Shown here piece after piece: positions 1 to 7,967 of a DNA stretch of 64,000 nt. Made by a program: the position numbers and the translations under genes. Under the pieces are notes generated by a model. The model was not told the DNA's origin, searched no databases, and worked only from the letters and a program-made list of their open reading frames with translations. The stretch comes from Maledivibacter halophilus (GTDB lineage: Bacteria; Bacillota; Clostridia; Peptostreptococcales; Caminicellaceae). The stretch is from the NCBI RefSeq assembly GCF_900167445.1, contig NZ_FUZT01000006.1:62001-126000 (forward strand), written 5' to 3'. The first letter of the stretch is position 1; the number at the start of each line of letters is the position of its first letter.

Positions 1-129
1 AAATTATTCCTAGCCTCTATTAAGTGTGTACTATATTTTAATAGCCACTGAAAATCTGCTTCGTCGCTTTAGTTTCTCAGTTACATGACTGCAGTAAAAA
101 TGATTAAAACTAAAAAGGAGAATAACTGT

Positions 130-1593
130 ATGTTTAAAAATAAAAACAAATCAGAAACTTCGAGTATACCAAGAAAAGTTACTTTCACTGAAGCTATGGT
201 ATTACTACTTATTATTGTTGCTATAATGATTTGGACTGCACTTATTGCTAAAGCTCCAACAGCCATGGGTGTTTTATACTGTGCTATAGTATGTGGGGTT
301 TATGGTATACTAATGGGATTTAAATGGGATGATATGTTTGCAAGTGTATTAAATGTTGTTAAAACAGCAATGCCTGCTTTATATTTTCTTATGCTAGTTG
401 GTTTTGTTAGTGCATCATGGATAGCAAGTGGTACAATTCCATACATGATTTACCTTGGTTTAAAGATTATTCATCCGTCTATATTCTTATTTGCAGCTTT
501 TCTATTGACAGCAATTGCAGCTATGGTTACTGGATCTAGCTGGGCTATTGTTACATCACTAGGTCTTGCTCTTGGAGGTATATCTACAGGTTTGGGCATT
601 CCCTTACAAATTGCCGCAGGAGCTATAGTATCTGGATGCTTCTTAGGTGATAAATGGTCTCCCCTTTCTGATACTCCCAATCTTTCTGCTGCATCTACAG
701 GGCAAAATATTATAAAATTATTTACTAGTATGATTCCTACATCAGGCTTTGGTTCAATACTTGCAGGTATTGGATTTCTAGTAATGGGACTCATAACTTC
801 AACAAATAATAGTGCTGATACAAGGGCTGTTGTTGAATTAATGAATGGTCTTTCATCAAATTTCAATTTTAATATTTTATTACTGATTCCAGTTATTTTT
901 GTATTCGTAATGGCTGCCTTAAAATTTTCTATACTTCCTATACTTTCAATAGGGGTTGGTATAGGCATGGTAGAAGCAATGATATTCCAAGGAAAAACAT
1001 TTGCGCAGCTTACAGGTATAGTTTGGAATGGCTATGTTTCAGAGACTGGAATTCAGGTTATTGATTCTCTACTATCTAGGGGAGGTGCAATGTCGATAGC
1101 AGGTCTTGTTATGCTATTGTTTGCAGCCTTTACCTTTGCAGGACTTATAGAAAAAATTGGTGTACTTGATGCCATCATGGAAAAATTGTTAAAACTCATT
1201 AAGAGTACTGGTTCTCTTATATTATGTTCTCTCATTACATCAATAGCCACTGTATTTTTAAGTTCAAGTGTTTATGTATCTATTATTCTAAACGGTAGAA
1301 TGTATGAAAAGGCTTATAAAAATAAAGGGCTTGATATAATTAATCTTTCCAGAACAATAACTGAAGGCAGTGCATATTTTGGAGCTATTTGCCCTTGGAG
1401 TGGTGGTGCTCTTTTAGTAATTTCATCACTTGGAGTAGCGCCATGGTCATATTTGCCATTTGTCTTCGGTTGTTGGGGATCACTTTTCTTTACAGTTCTT
1501 TGGGGGTATACTGGTAAGTATTTGCCTAAAGCAGAATATGATGAGGATGGAAATTTAATTAATATTGATCAATTTGATCCTGTAATAAGCTAA
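130..1593 (+). CDS. nhaC: Na+/H+ antiporter, NhaC family
   Basis: A 487-residue polytopic membrane protein with about eleven hydrophobic segments after a charged 20-residue N-terminus. It carries GDKWSPLSDT at residues 173-182, the hallmark of NhaC-type antiporters, which exchange sodium for protons or organic acids (MleN-like). The frame opens at 85, but AAGGAG at 115-120 sits ten bases before ATG 130, so I take that start. No operon partner overlaps it; a family A repeat begins 13 bases after the stop. A second sodium-linked transporter follows. The exchanged substrate cannot be read from sequence: simple Na+/H+ exchange and malate/lactate exchange are both possible. Confidence 0.88.
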   Translation: MFKNKNKSETSSIPRKVTFTEAMVLLLIIVAIMIWTALIAKAPTAMGVLYCAIVCGVYGILMGFKWDDMFASVLNVVKTAMPALYFLMLVGFVSASWIASGTIPYMIYLGLKIIHPSIFLFAAFLLTAIAAMVTGSSWAIVTSLGLALGGISTGLGIPLQIAAGAIVSGCFLGDKWSPLSDTPNLSAASTGQNIIKLFTSMIPTSGFGSILAGIGFLVMGLITSTNNSADTRAVVELMNGLSSNFNFNILLLIPVIFVFVMAALKFSILPILSIGVGIGMVEAMIFQGKTFAQLTGIVWNGYVSETGIQVIDSLLSRGGAMSIAGLVMLLFAAFTFAGLIEKIGVLDAIMEKLLKLIKSTGSLILCSLITSIATVFLSSSVYVSIILNGRMYEKAYKNKGLDIINLSRTITEGSAYFGAICPWSGGALLVISSLGVAPWSYLPFVFGCWGSLFFTVLWGYTGKYLPKAEYDEDGNLINIDQFDPVIS

Positions 1594-1605
1594 TATAAAG
1601 TGAGG

Positions 1606-1716
1606 GAATTGCATAATTACCATATTTTAAAACTTCTTTTTGTATATTTTTTGAAATCTTCACAGGTATATTAGATATATTATGCAATGTTTTAAATTTG
1701 AATTATGCAATTTCTT
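1606..1716. repeat. Family A intergenic inverted repeat, copy 1
   Basis: GAATTGCATAATTA at the left end and AATTATGCAATTTC at the right end form terminal inverted repeats. An internal ATATATTATGCAA lies about 30 bases before the right end. The same three-site layout recurs at about 4.0, 9.1, 16.4, 31.3 and 39.3 kb. It fills much of the 227-base gap between nhaC and the SSS transporter and has no ORF. Confidence 0.8.
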
Positions 1717-1820
1717 TAAAATAATTAAAGTGTAAATTATAATTTTAATTTATTTTTTAGTTTTAAACATCACTTCTTTACAATATTCTGGGACTAAATA
1801 GGTGGAAAGGAGAAATTAAT

Positions 1821-3239
1821 GTGGGGATTAGTAGTGTCGATATGGCAGTCATAATTGTTTATATACTTATAGTAACAGGTGTTGGTTTATGGGGGCGAAG
1901 CAAGGTTAACAATACTGAAGACTATTATATAGCATCTCGGAGTCTGAACATGTTTGTAATTGCTGCCACTGTTTGTGCATCCATTTTAGGGGGCTCAGCC
2001 ATGATTGGAAGAAGTGGGATCATATATTCACAAGGAGTTGTCGGTGTATTATTAGGCCTGCCATATCTTCTAGGAATGTATGTTTTTACATATATGGCTG
2101 GCAGAATTCAGCGAATAGGAGAATTAAACAAAATAAAATCAATTCCTGATCTTATGGAATATAGGTTTGGCAAAAAAACAAGACTTTTAGTGGCTGGGTT
2201 TATTGCTTTTACTATGATGGCAACGGTTGCCAGTCAGATTGCAGCATTTGCCACTGTTTTAAAAATAATAGGGGGGATTTCCTTTGAAGCTGGAGCATGG
2301 ATAGCTCTAATAATTATTGTGGCCTATACTTCTGTTTCGGGATTGTATGGAGTTGTATATACTGATGTAATCCAATTTGTAGTAATTATCCTTTTGATAT
2401 ATTTATTATTACCTATAAAGTGTGTCTCTACAGCTGGAGGGCTTTCATCGATACTTTCCAGTGTGCCTCCAGAAATTCTTGAATTCAATGTTAGTTCTGA
2501 CATTCTTAATTGGATATTTACATCATTAATATTTACATTTGCAGGTGCTGAAATGTGGCAGAGAGCCTTCTCTGCTAAAAGCCCTCAAGCTGCAACAAAA
2601 GGTATTTTCCTTGGTAACACTATTTATGCTTGTACAATATTAATAACTCTTCTACTGTCATTAAGTGCCCTTGTACTATATCCAGATATAGTACAAAAAT
2701 ATGGAACTGCAGATTCTGTAATTCCTGTGTTGGTTGTAGGTTTATTGCCAAAGGGGCTTATGGGGGTTGCAGTTGCAGGTTTGATATCAGTTATTATGTC
2801 TACTGCAGATACATATCTATTGATAGCCACACAGACGATTGTAGCTGATATTATAAAGCCTCTTACAGGCAAATTGGCAGACCGTAAAGAGCTATTTTAT
2901 TCTAAATTATTTACAGTTTTTGCAGGCATATGTGCCCTTGTAATTTCTTTATATATAAAGGGCGTTTATAATGTACTTATGTTTGCATGGACTTTTTATG
3001 CCGCATCAATAGGTATCCCTGCCTTTGTAGCACTTTACTGGAAAAAAGCAACAACAGCAGGTATTTGTTCTGGAGTTATAGCTGGATTTTTATGTAGTGT
3101 ATCGTGGAATATTTTAGGGAAGCCCTTTAATCTAAGTGAATCTATTGTTGGTTCTCTTGCTTGTCTCATTTTAATTGTTATTGTATCCCTGATAACTAAT
3201 GAAAAGGGGCGGACATCGTCTTTCCCTGTTATATATTAA
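1821..3239 (+). CDS. Sodium:solute symporter (SSS family)
   Basis: A 472-residue protein with about thirteen hydrophobic segments covering almost the whole chain, as in the SSS (PutP/PanF/SglT) family of sodium-coupled uptake carriers. The stretch GAEMWQRAFSAKSPQAA near residue 240 matches the conserved loop of the family. I start at GTG 1821, eight bases after AAAGGAG (1806-1812); the nearby ATG at 1819 is out of frame. Members carry proline, pantothenate, sugars or small acids, and I cannot assign the substrate. Pairing with NhaC upstream suggests a sodium-coupled nutrient economy, which is inference from proximity. Confidence 0.88.
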   Translation: MGISSVDMAVIIVYILIVTGVGLWGRSKVNNTEDYYIASRSLNMFVIAATVCASILGGSAMIGRSGIIYSQGVVGVLLGLPYLLGMYVFTYMAGRIQRIGELNKIKSIPDLMEYRFGKKTRLLVAGFIAFTMMATVASQIAAFATVLKIIGGISFEAGAWIALIIIVAYTSVSGLYGVVYTDVIQFVVIILLIYLLLPIKCVSTAGGLSSILSSVPPEILEFNVSSDILNWIFTSLIFTFAGAEMWQRAFSAKSPQAATKGIFLGNTIYACTILITLLLSLSALVLYPDIVQKYGTADSVIPVLVVGLLPKGLMGVAVAGLISVIMSTADTYLLIATQTIVADIIKPLTGKLADRKELFYSKLFTVFAGICALVISLYIKGVYNVLMFAWTFYAASIGIPAFVALYWKKATTAGICSGVIAGFLCSVSWNILGKPFNLSESIVGSLACLILIVIVSLITNEKGRTSSFPVIY

Positions 3240-3253
3240 CAAATTTAAATTTG

Positions 3254-3310
3254 GGACAATTGTATAATAGAATAGTTAGTTTTTACAATTGGTAATTATA
3301 CAATTTTATC
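3254..3310. repeat. Family A repeat, short copy
   Basis: GACAATTGTATAAT and ATTATACAATTTTATC face each other over about 25 bases. This is a shortened, slightly diverged copy of the family A termini with C-to-T changes on both arms, so pairing is kept. Confidence 0.6.
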
Positions 3311-3534
3311 AAATGGAAAAATTTCTGTATAAATCACAACAGGCTTCTGCATAAAGCAAAAGCCCTATATATAAAAGGAGAACACCTTTGTACATTTACA
3401 AGTATATAATATCAATAGAATGTGTATAAAATATGAACGAATTGTGAACAATTCAAAAACCATAATAGGAATTATAGTTTTTTCAGTAATAATTGCTATT
3501 TTAAAGAAATTAATTTCTACTATGCTTCTTTTAC

Positions 3535-3563
3535 TTGACATTGATGGAAAAACATGATAATCT
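3535..3563 (+). promoter_or_regulatory. Probable sigma-A promoter of cspA
   Basis: TTGACA at 3535-3540 is followed 17 bases later by TAATCT (3558-3563), with GATAAT also present at 3556-3561. This leaves a leader of about 65 bases before the cold-shock gene, plausible for the structured leaders typical of csp mRNAs. Confidence 0.5.
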
Positions 3564-3635
3564 TTGAGAATAGTAAGGTAAGTTCCAAATTGGGATAAAA
3601 AGTTACTATAAGTAAAATTTTGGAGGATTGGTTAA

Positions 3636-3833
3636 ATGAAAGGTAAAGTAAAATGGTTTAATGGTGAAAAAGGTTATGGATTCATCACAGGAGAAGACGG
3701 AAACGATGTGTTTGTACATTATTCTTCTATAGAAGGATCTGGATTTAAATCTTTAGAAGAAGAGCAAGAGGTTGAATTTGAAGTTGTTCAAGGAGAAAAA
3801 GGACCTCAAGCTGCTAATGTAGTAAAGCTATAA
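3636..3833 (+). CDS. csp: Cold-shock protein (CspA/CspL family)
   Basis: A 65-residue single cold-shock domain, the usual size for the family. It has the RNP-1 motif KGYGFI (residues 13-18) and RNP-2 VFVHYS (26-31), the aromatic patches that bind single-stranded RNA and DNA. Such proteins melt mRNA secondary structure in the cytoplasm during cold stress and in growth. GGAGGAT sits ten bases before the ATG, and a strong terminator follows, so the gene is monocistronic. Which csp paralogue this is cannot be settled from one copy. Confidence 0.95.
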   Translation: MKGKVKWFNGEKGYGFITGEDGNDVFVHYSSIEGSGFKSLEEEQEVEFEVVQGEKGPQAANVVKL

Positions 3834-3880
3834 TTAGAATATAAATTAGATATTACATATTTTAATATATAGACTACTAT

Positions 3881-3913
3881 AAGAAACCCTTATATGTTTT
3901 AGGGTTTCTTTTG
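3881..3913 (+). terminator. Rho-independent terminator of csp
   Basis: A perfect 10-bp stem, AAGAAACCCT (3881-3890) with AGGGTTTCTT (3901-3910), followed by T-rich sequence. Confidence 0.85.
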
Positions 3914-3996
3914 ATTTTTTTGATTTAAAAACACATGCCTAAAGCTTGTAGAAACCAATGATTATTTATACATGTATAAATAAAATTTTATTATGT

Positions 3997-4115
3997 GAGC
4001 AAATTGCATAATTACCTTTAGCAAAAACTATCTACTATATATAGTTTTAAAATCTGCAAAGGCATACCACATATATTATGTAACTTAGCCAAGTTAGAAT
4101 TATGCAATTTCCTCA
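3997..4115. repeat. Family A intergenic inverted repeat, copy 3
   Basis: AAATTGCATAATTA on the left and AATTATGCAATTT on the right, with ATATATTATG and a TAACTTAGCCAAGTTA mini-palindrome inside. It is close to the reverse complement of the copy at 9033-9149, so the element occurs in both orientations. It lies in the 386-base gap before the carboxypeptidase gene. Confidence 0.85.
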
Positions 4116-4219
4116 TGTGAATTATAAAGAAAAAGGATTTACTATTTTTATTTAGAATTAATAATAACTAATACATGAATTTATTTTAAATAAAATAATA
4201 GAATGGAGTGACATAGCCT

Positions 4220-5971
4220 ATGAAAAAAAATTTCTTTAGTAGTATAGTATGTTTCATATTAATTTTTAATGTTACTGCATATGCAAATGAAAGTAGTATG
4301 AATGTACTAGAAGGGACATTTGAAAATCTCGTAATTGAAGATGCTAGTGGCAAAGCCATATCTAATGTAACTGCAATTTCCTATAATAATAATTTATATT
4401 TTTCATTAATAGAAATATCTAATAAGCTTAATAAAAATGTTATTTGGGACAAAAAATCAAATACAATAGATATTATAGATTTTAGTCAACATGATTTGGA
4501 AAAGGGGAATAATGTAGTTGTATCTGATAGTAAATTAGATATAAAAGGAGAATTAATCACTTTTCATGATGATGTATTTGCTGAAGGAGCAATAGTAATA
4601 GAAGATACCATAGATAATATTATGTTTGAAAAAAACGGTTATTCTAAATTATATCCTGCAAGTACAGTAAAAATTATGACCGCATTATTAGCTTTGGAAA
4701 AGGGAAATCTGCAAGATGAAATTACAGTATCAAGTAATGTAACTAAGCTTCCAGCAGACAGCAGAAAAGCTCATATTATGCCAGGAGATAGACTAACACT
4801 GGAGCAATTGCTCTATGGAATGCTCCTGTATTCTGGTAATGATTGTGCACTAGCTATTGCAGAACATATAGGAAAATCAGAAGCAAATTTTGCAGATATG
4901 ATGAACAAAAAGGCGAAGGAAATAGGTGCATTAGATACTAATTTTGTCAATTCCCACGGTTATCATGACTCAAATCAATATACAACGCCTCGGGATCTAG
5001 CACTTATAACTATAGAAGCTTCAAAATATCCTGAATTTATAAAAATAATTAAAACCCCCTATTATAAAGCGGTATTTAAAAATAGAAATGGAGAAACAAA
5101 GGAAAAAGATTGGAAAACAACAAATTTATTTTTAAGAAAGGATTATGATTTTGTACTAAAAGGAATAATAGGAGGAAAAACAGGATATACATCAGCTTCT
5201 CGACATAATCTTGTAACTTTAAGTAAATACAATGGGCATAATTATTATTGTGTAACATTAAAGGATTCACCTAACCAAAGGTACAGAGACACAAAAAAAT
5301 TATTGGAGAATTCATATGATCTTAGAGCAAAGGAAGAACTTAAAAAAAGAAGGATAATTAAAAAAATTAATATTCATCCGATAATTAAAATAAATAATAT
5401 GAAAGTTAAGTTAAATAGAGATACATTTATGGCTTATGATGAAATATACACTTCTTTAGATAATATTAATAATATTTTTAAAGAAAATAAGATTTCATTT
5501 ATAGAGAAATCAATTAAAGTATTTATTGATAAAAAACAAATGAATTTTAGAGAAATTAAGCCCATTATATATAAGGGAAAATCGATGGTTTCCGTAAAGG
5601 AAATAGCAAATGAATTCAATTTAAGATTAAGCTGGAATGATACTAATAAAAGGGTCACATTATATGGCAATAATACAAATATTGAAATACCTATTAATGA
5701 TAAAGTAGTTACTAAAAACAATGAGAAAATAGAAATGAAGCAATCTACAATTGTTTTAGGAGGACATATATTTGTACCTATAGATTTTATTGCAAATTGC
5801 TTAGGAAAAGAAGTAGACTGGGGAATAATAAAGGCCATTAAAATTGATGCAGGGCCAGTTAATCAGTATAAAGATATAATTAATTGGAATAAATATAGAG
5901 CCGATAGAAAATATAAAATAGAACCCCTGATATTTTTTTATCCTGATATTTTAAAATTCATATGTTTTTAA
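4220..5971 (+). CDS. D-Ala-D-Ala carboxypeptidase with copper-amine-oxidase-like wall domains
   Basis: 583 residues. A signal peptide (about 1-23) is followed by a copper amine oxidase N-domain-like unit (about 30-95). A penicillin-binding peptidase S11 domain follows (about 115-370) with SxxK in STVKIM, SxN in SGNDCA and KTG in GGKTGYT. Two further copper-amine-oxidase-like units are visible around residues 390-460 and 460-550. The S11 core trims the terminal D-Ala from peptidoglycan stem peptides outside the membrane, and the flanking units probably bind the envelope. This is longer than DacA/DacF (about 390 residues). The start is ATG 4220 after GGAGTGACAT. No operon partner is seen. Confidence 0.85.
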   Translation: MKKNFFSSIVCFILIFNVTAYANESSMNVLEGTFENLVIEDASGKAISNVTAISYNNNLYFSLIEISNKLNKNVIWDKKSNTIDIIDFSQHDLEKGNNVVVSDSKLDIKGELITFHDDVFAEGAIVIEDTIDNIMFEKNGYSKLYPASTVKIMTALLALEKGNLQDEITVSSNVTKLPADSRKAHIMPGDRLTLEQLLYGMLLYSGNDCALAIAEHIGKSEANFADMMNKKAKEIGALDTNFVNSHGYHDSNQYTTPRDLALITIEASKYPEFIKIIKTPYYKAVFKNRNGETKEKDWKTTNLFLRKDYDFVLKGIIGGKTGYTSASRHNLVTLSKYNGHNYYCVTLKDSPNQRYRDTKKLLENSYDLRAKEELKKRRIIKKINIHPIIKINNMKVKLNRDTFMAYDEIYTSLDNINNIFKENKISFIEKSIKVFIDKKQMNFREIKPIIYKGKSMVSVKEIANEFNLRLSWNDTNKRVTLYGNNTNIEIPINDKVVTKNNEKIEMKQSTIVLGGHIFVPIDFIANCLGKEVDWGIIKAIKIDAGPVNQYKDIINWNKYRADRKYKIEPLIFFYPDILKFICF

Positions 5972-5975
5972 AAAG

Positions 5976-6248
5976 GTACAACAGGTTAAATCCTATTTAG
6001 CTAATTGTTATTTTTTTATATGATAGTATTCAGAAAGCAGCTCATCAAGTAATTGGCTTAATTTAATTACTTCTGAGTCCAGTAAATCCCATTGTTTTTT
6101 TTGTATTAACTCATATAGTTTAGCTTTAGTTTCATCAATTTTAATAATTAGATTTCTTAATTCATTATGATTTTTCATTTTACATACCCCTTTATAATAA
6201 TATTTTTCTTTAGTATTTGTTAAACAAAACTGATTTAACCTGTTGTAC
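5976..6248. repeat. 17-bp perfect inverted repeats bracketing the Spo0E-like gene
   Basis: GTACAACAGGTTAAATC (5976-5992) and its exact reverse complement (6232-6248) flank the only gene between them. Similar ends (ACCTGTTGTGCTA) occur at 35,587 and a lone ACTTGTTGTGCTA lies near 14,357, so this resembles a terminal repeat of family D. Confidence 0.75.
6008..6178 (-). CDS. Spo0E-like aspartyl-phosphate phosphatase
   Basis: A 56-residue protein, all helical in appearance, with the Spo0E signature as LSQLLDELL at residues 40-48 (consensus SQELD). Family members are two-helix hairpins that dephosphorylate Spo0A~P in the cytoplasm and so delay sporulation; spo0A is present at 29.3 kb. AAAGGGG lies about eight bases before the ATG on the minus strand. 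It is transcribed against both neighbours and sits inside a perfect 17-bp inverted repeat. The SQ-L-LD core has L where E is usual, which could shift activity. The call rests on motif and size only. Confidence 0.8.
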   Translation of the reverse strand: MKNHNELRNLIIKIDETKAKLYELIQKKQWDLLDSEVIKLSQLLDELLSEYYHIKK

Positions 6249-6411
6249 TACTGGAATTATATAACAGGATGCAATATGTAGAAAAATGATATTGATTATT
6301 ATCGTTATTTGTCTATTATTGTTAAAAAAGAAAGGTATTTTGGATCTGTTTTTGACTTTTAAAAGTGTCGAAAGTAATATTTATGAGTATTATAATAAGG
6401 GGTGAAAAAGG

Positions 6412-6870
6412 ATGCTCAATATACAAGTTTTTGATGGACAAATTGTAAAAAATTTCAATATTTCCGAGTTCAAATGTAAGGATAATGGAGAAGTATTATT
6501 AAATAGTTCAGTAATAGATCATATTCAAAGATTACAGAGATTTAGAGAATGGTATAATAGACCAATGGTGGTTACTTCAGGATACAGAACTGAAGAATAT
6601 AATAAAAGAATAGGCGGTAGTCCAAATAGCATGCACAAGCTTGGTATTGCAAGCGATATAATATTGCCAGATGAATTTTATAAATTTTCAATACAAAGGC
6701 AAGAAGGCTTCTTAAATAATGTGAAAAATAAATGGATACGATTATGTGAAGAAGACGGATTAGGTGGAGGAATAGGCTTTTATGATACATTTTTTCATCT
6801 AGACAGCAGACAGAAGGGTAATTATCAAAATGGTTCATATGCATTTTGGGATAATAGGACAAAAAAATAA
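6412..6870 (+). CDS. Peptidase M15 family (VanY/endolysin-like) protein
   Basis: 152 residues without a signal peptide. The core carries VTSGYRTEEYN, then SMHKLGIASDI with the zinc-binding H and D of M15 peptidases, and a later FFHLD histidine. Members of this group cleave D,D or L,D peptide bonds in peptidoglycan; the N-terminal SEFKCKDNG segment is typical of M15_3 proteins related to phage endolysins. Lack of a signal peptide means export or lysis-coupled release is unknown. A run of about seven G/A before ATG 6412 (GGGGTGAAAAAGG) is the ribosome site. A terminator follows, so it stands alone. Confidence 0.8.
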   Translation: MLNIQVFDGQIVKNFNISEFKCKDNGEVLLNSSVIDHIQRLQRFREWYNRPMVVTSGYRTEEYNKRIGGSPNSMHKLGIASDIILPDEFYKFSIQRQEGFLNNVKNKWIRLCEEDGLGGGIGFYDTFFHLDSRQKGNYQNGSYAFWDNRTKK

Positions 6871-6887
6871 AATTTCAAAGTTCAAAT

Positions 6888-6920
6888 AAGGCTCTAGCAT
6901 ATAATTGCTAGGGCTTTATT
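6888..6920 (+). terminator. Terminator after the M15 peptidase gene
   Basis: AAGGCTCTAGCA pairs with TGCTAGGGCTTT (6906-6917) across a six-base loop, with G·U pairs tolerated, followed by a short T-rich stretch. Confidence 0.65.
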
Positions 6921-6934
6921 CGAGATTTTAAATA

Positions 6935-7156
6935 TTATTTACTTCTGTCATGAAATAAAAGATGTTGAAAAGGCAGAAGGTTTTTAGGAGTATTTTCTAT
7001 TCCAATGTTATTTGCAATTATCCAAATAGAACATTTTCTGTAATAATACATACAGAAATTTGACTTAAATACATCTTTATATCCCTTTTCATTTTTTATA
7101 GTATTATTAATATAAGAGCATTCATTTATGAAATTGCATCCCAACAATAAAATCAT
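6935..7156 (-). CDS. Small conserved Cys-containing protein of unknown function
   Basis: 73 residues, opening MILLLGCNFINE, with Y-Y-K-C at the centre and a C-terminal N-P-K-N-L-L-P-F-Q stretch. The layout (C-F-I near the start, then C-x-x-x-x-IA-x-x-x-G-x-x-x-x-P-x-x-L-x-P) resembles a small Firmicute protein family I know only as hypothetical. GGAAAGGATG lies seven bases before the minus-strand ATG, which supports translation. It converges on the M15 peptidase gene and diverges from comFB. No function is proposed; its cysteines could bind metal or an Fe-S cluster. Confidence 0.55.
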   Translation of the reverse strand: MILLLGCNFINECSYINNTIKNEKGYKDVFKSNFCMYYYRKCSIWIIANNIGIENTPKNLLPFQHLLFHDRSK

Positions 7157-7466
7157 CCTTTCCAGTATAGTATAGTTTTAATATATATTCAAAAAAACAA
7201 AGAATATGAGTACATTATTAAAGATAAATAATCTTAAAATTCAACTTGTCTATTTTTATAGCATAGCAGGTAAATTTAGTGATTTGCAATGGAATATATT
7301 TATCCATATCTACAATTACAGTTATAATATATGTAGAGGAGTTGATAAAGATATGTATCATGAAATTTTCATAAGTTAGAATTATATAGTTATCTCAATT
7401 TATTGAAAACTTTTGTATTAAGTTAATTATTTATTGGCATTTTAATAAAAATTAAGGAGGTACTCT
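7157..7466. other. 310-base divergent gap, nothing recognised
   Basis: An AT-rich stretch between the minus-strand 73-aa gene and comFB. It must hold promoters for both, but I see no convincing -35/-10 pair, hairpin or family repeat. Confidence 0.5.
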
Positions 7467-7730
7467 ATGCTTTTAAAAAATTATATGGAAATAGCAGTAG
7501 ATCATGTTCTCCCTAATTTGCTTAGGGCCTTTGATGATGTATGTACCTGTAAAAAATGCAAATTAGATATGAAGGCGATTGCTCTTAATAATCTAAAACC
7601 CCATTATGTTGTTACCGAGAAGGGAGAGCTTTACTCAAAGGTTGAAGAAATGAGTGGACAGTTTGAAACTGATGTGATGAAAGCATTGATTGACGCTATA
7701 GACATAGTTTCAAAAAATCCAAGACATTAA
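7467..7730 (+). CDS. comFB: ComFB family protein
   Basis: 87 residues matching the late-competence ComFB family, with N-x-x-E/A-I-x-x-V-x-P near the N-terminus, paired cysteines as CTCKKC (residues 27-32), then DMKAIALNNLKPHYV, the conserved core. ComFB in Bacillus lies in the comF operon, but its role is unclear; in other bacteria related domains have been linked to cyclic-dinucleotide signalling. Here it stands alone with AAGGAGG seven bases before the ATG and a hairpin after the stop. Family call is firm, function is not. Confidence 0.85.
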   Translation: MLLKNYMEIAVDHVLPNLLRAFDDVCTCKKCKLDMKAIALNNLKPHYVVTEKGELYSKVEEMSGQFETDVMKALIDAIDIVSKNPRH

Positions 7731-7760
7731 TTAATCAAAGTAAAACTTCAGGGTTAAAAT

Positions 7761-7790
7761 GAGCACCTTAGTAAACAAGGTGCTTATTCT
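7761..7790 (+). terminator. Hairpin after comFB
   Basis: AGCACCTT (7762-7769) pairs with AAGGTGCT (7777-7784). The T tract is short and interrupted, so termination strength is uncertain. Confidence 0.55.
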
Positions 7791-7967
7791 AGCTGTAACT
7801 GTTTATAATTCAAATCTTTTGTGCATAATAAACTATAGAATAGATGTTCAAAGAGCTTTTTTTATGGTATTATTATTTAGTAGGAAGTGGAAAAGCCTTA
7901 TATATTAAATTGTTTCGCTGTATTTACAGTAGTTTAACATTATTATATTATAATGGGGGAGGTACAA

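Larger units (their letters stand above)
3240..3634. other. 395-base gap before the cold-shock gene
   Basis: It contains a short family A copy (3254-3310) and the probable cold-shock promoter (3535-3563). The rest is AT-rich with no ORF of note. Confidence 0.6.

Noticed and set aside
471-968. A 165-aa minus-strand ORF
   Set aside because: Antisense shadow of nhaC with no ribosome site or recognisable motif.
7953-7967. ATG 7953 as the pepP start
   Set aside because: The Shine-Dalgarno sequence overlaps this codon, so it cannot serve it.
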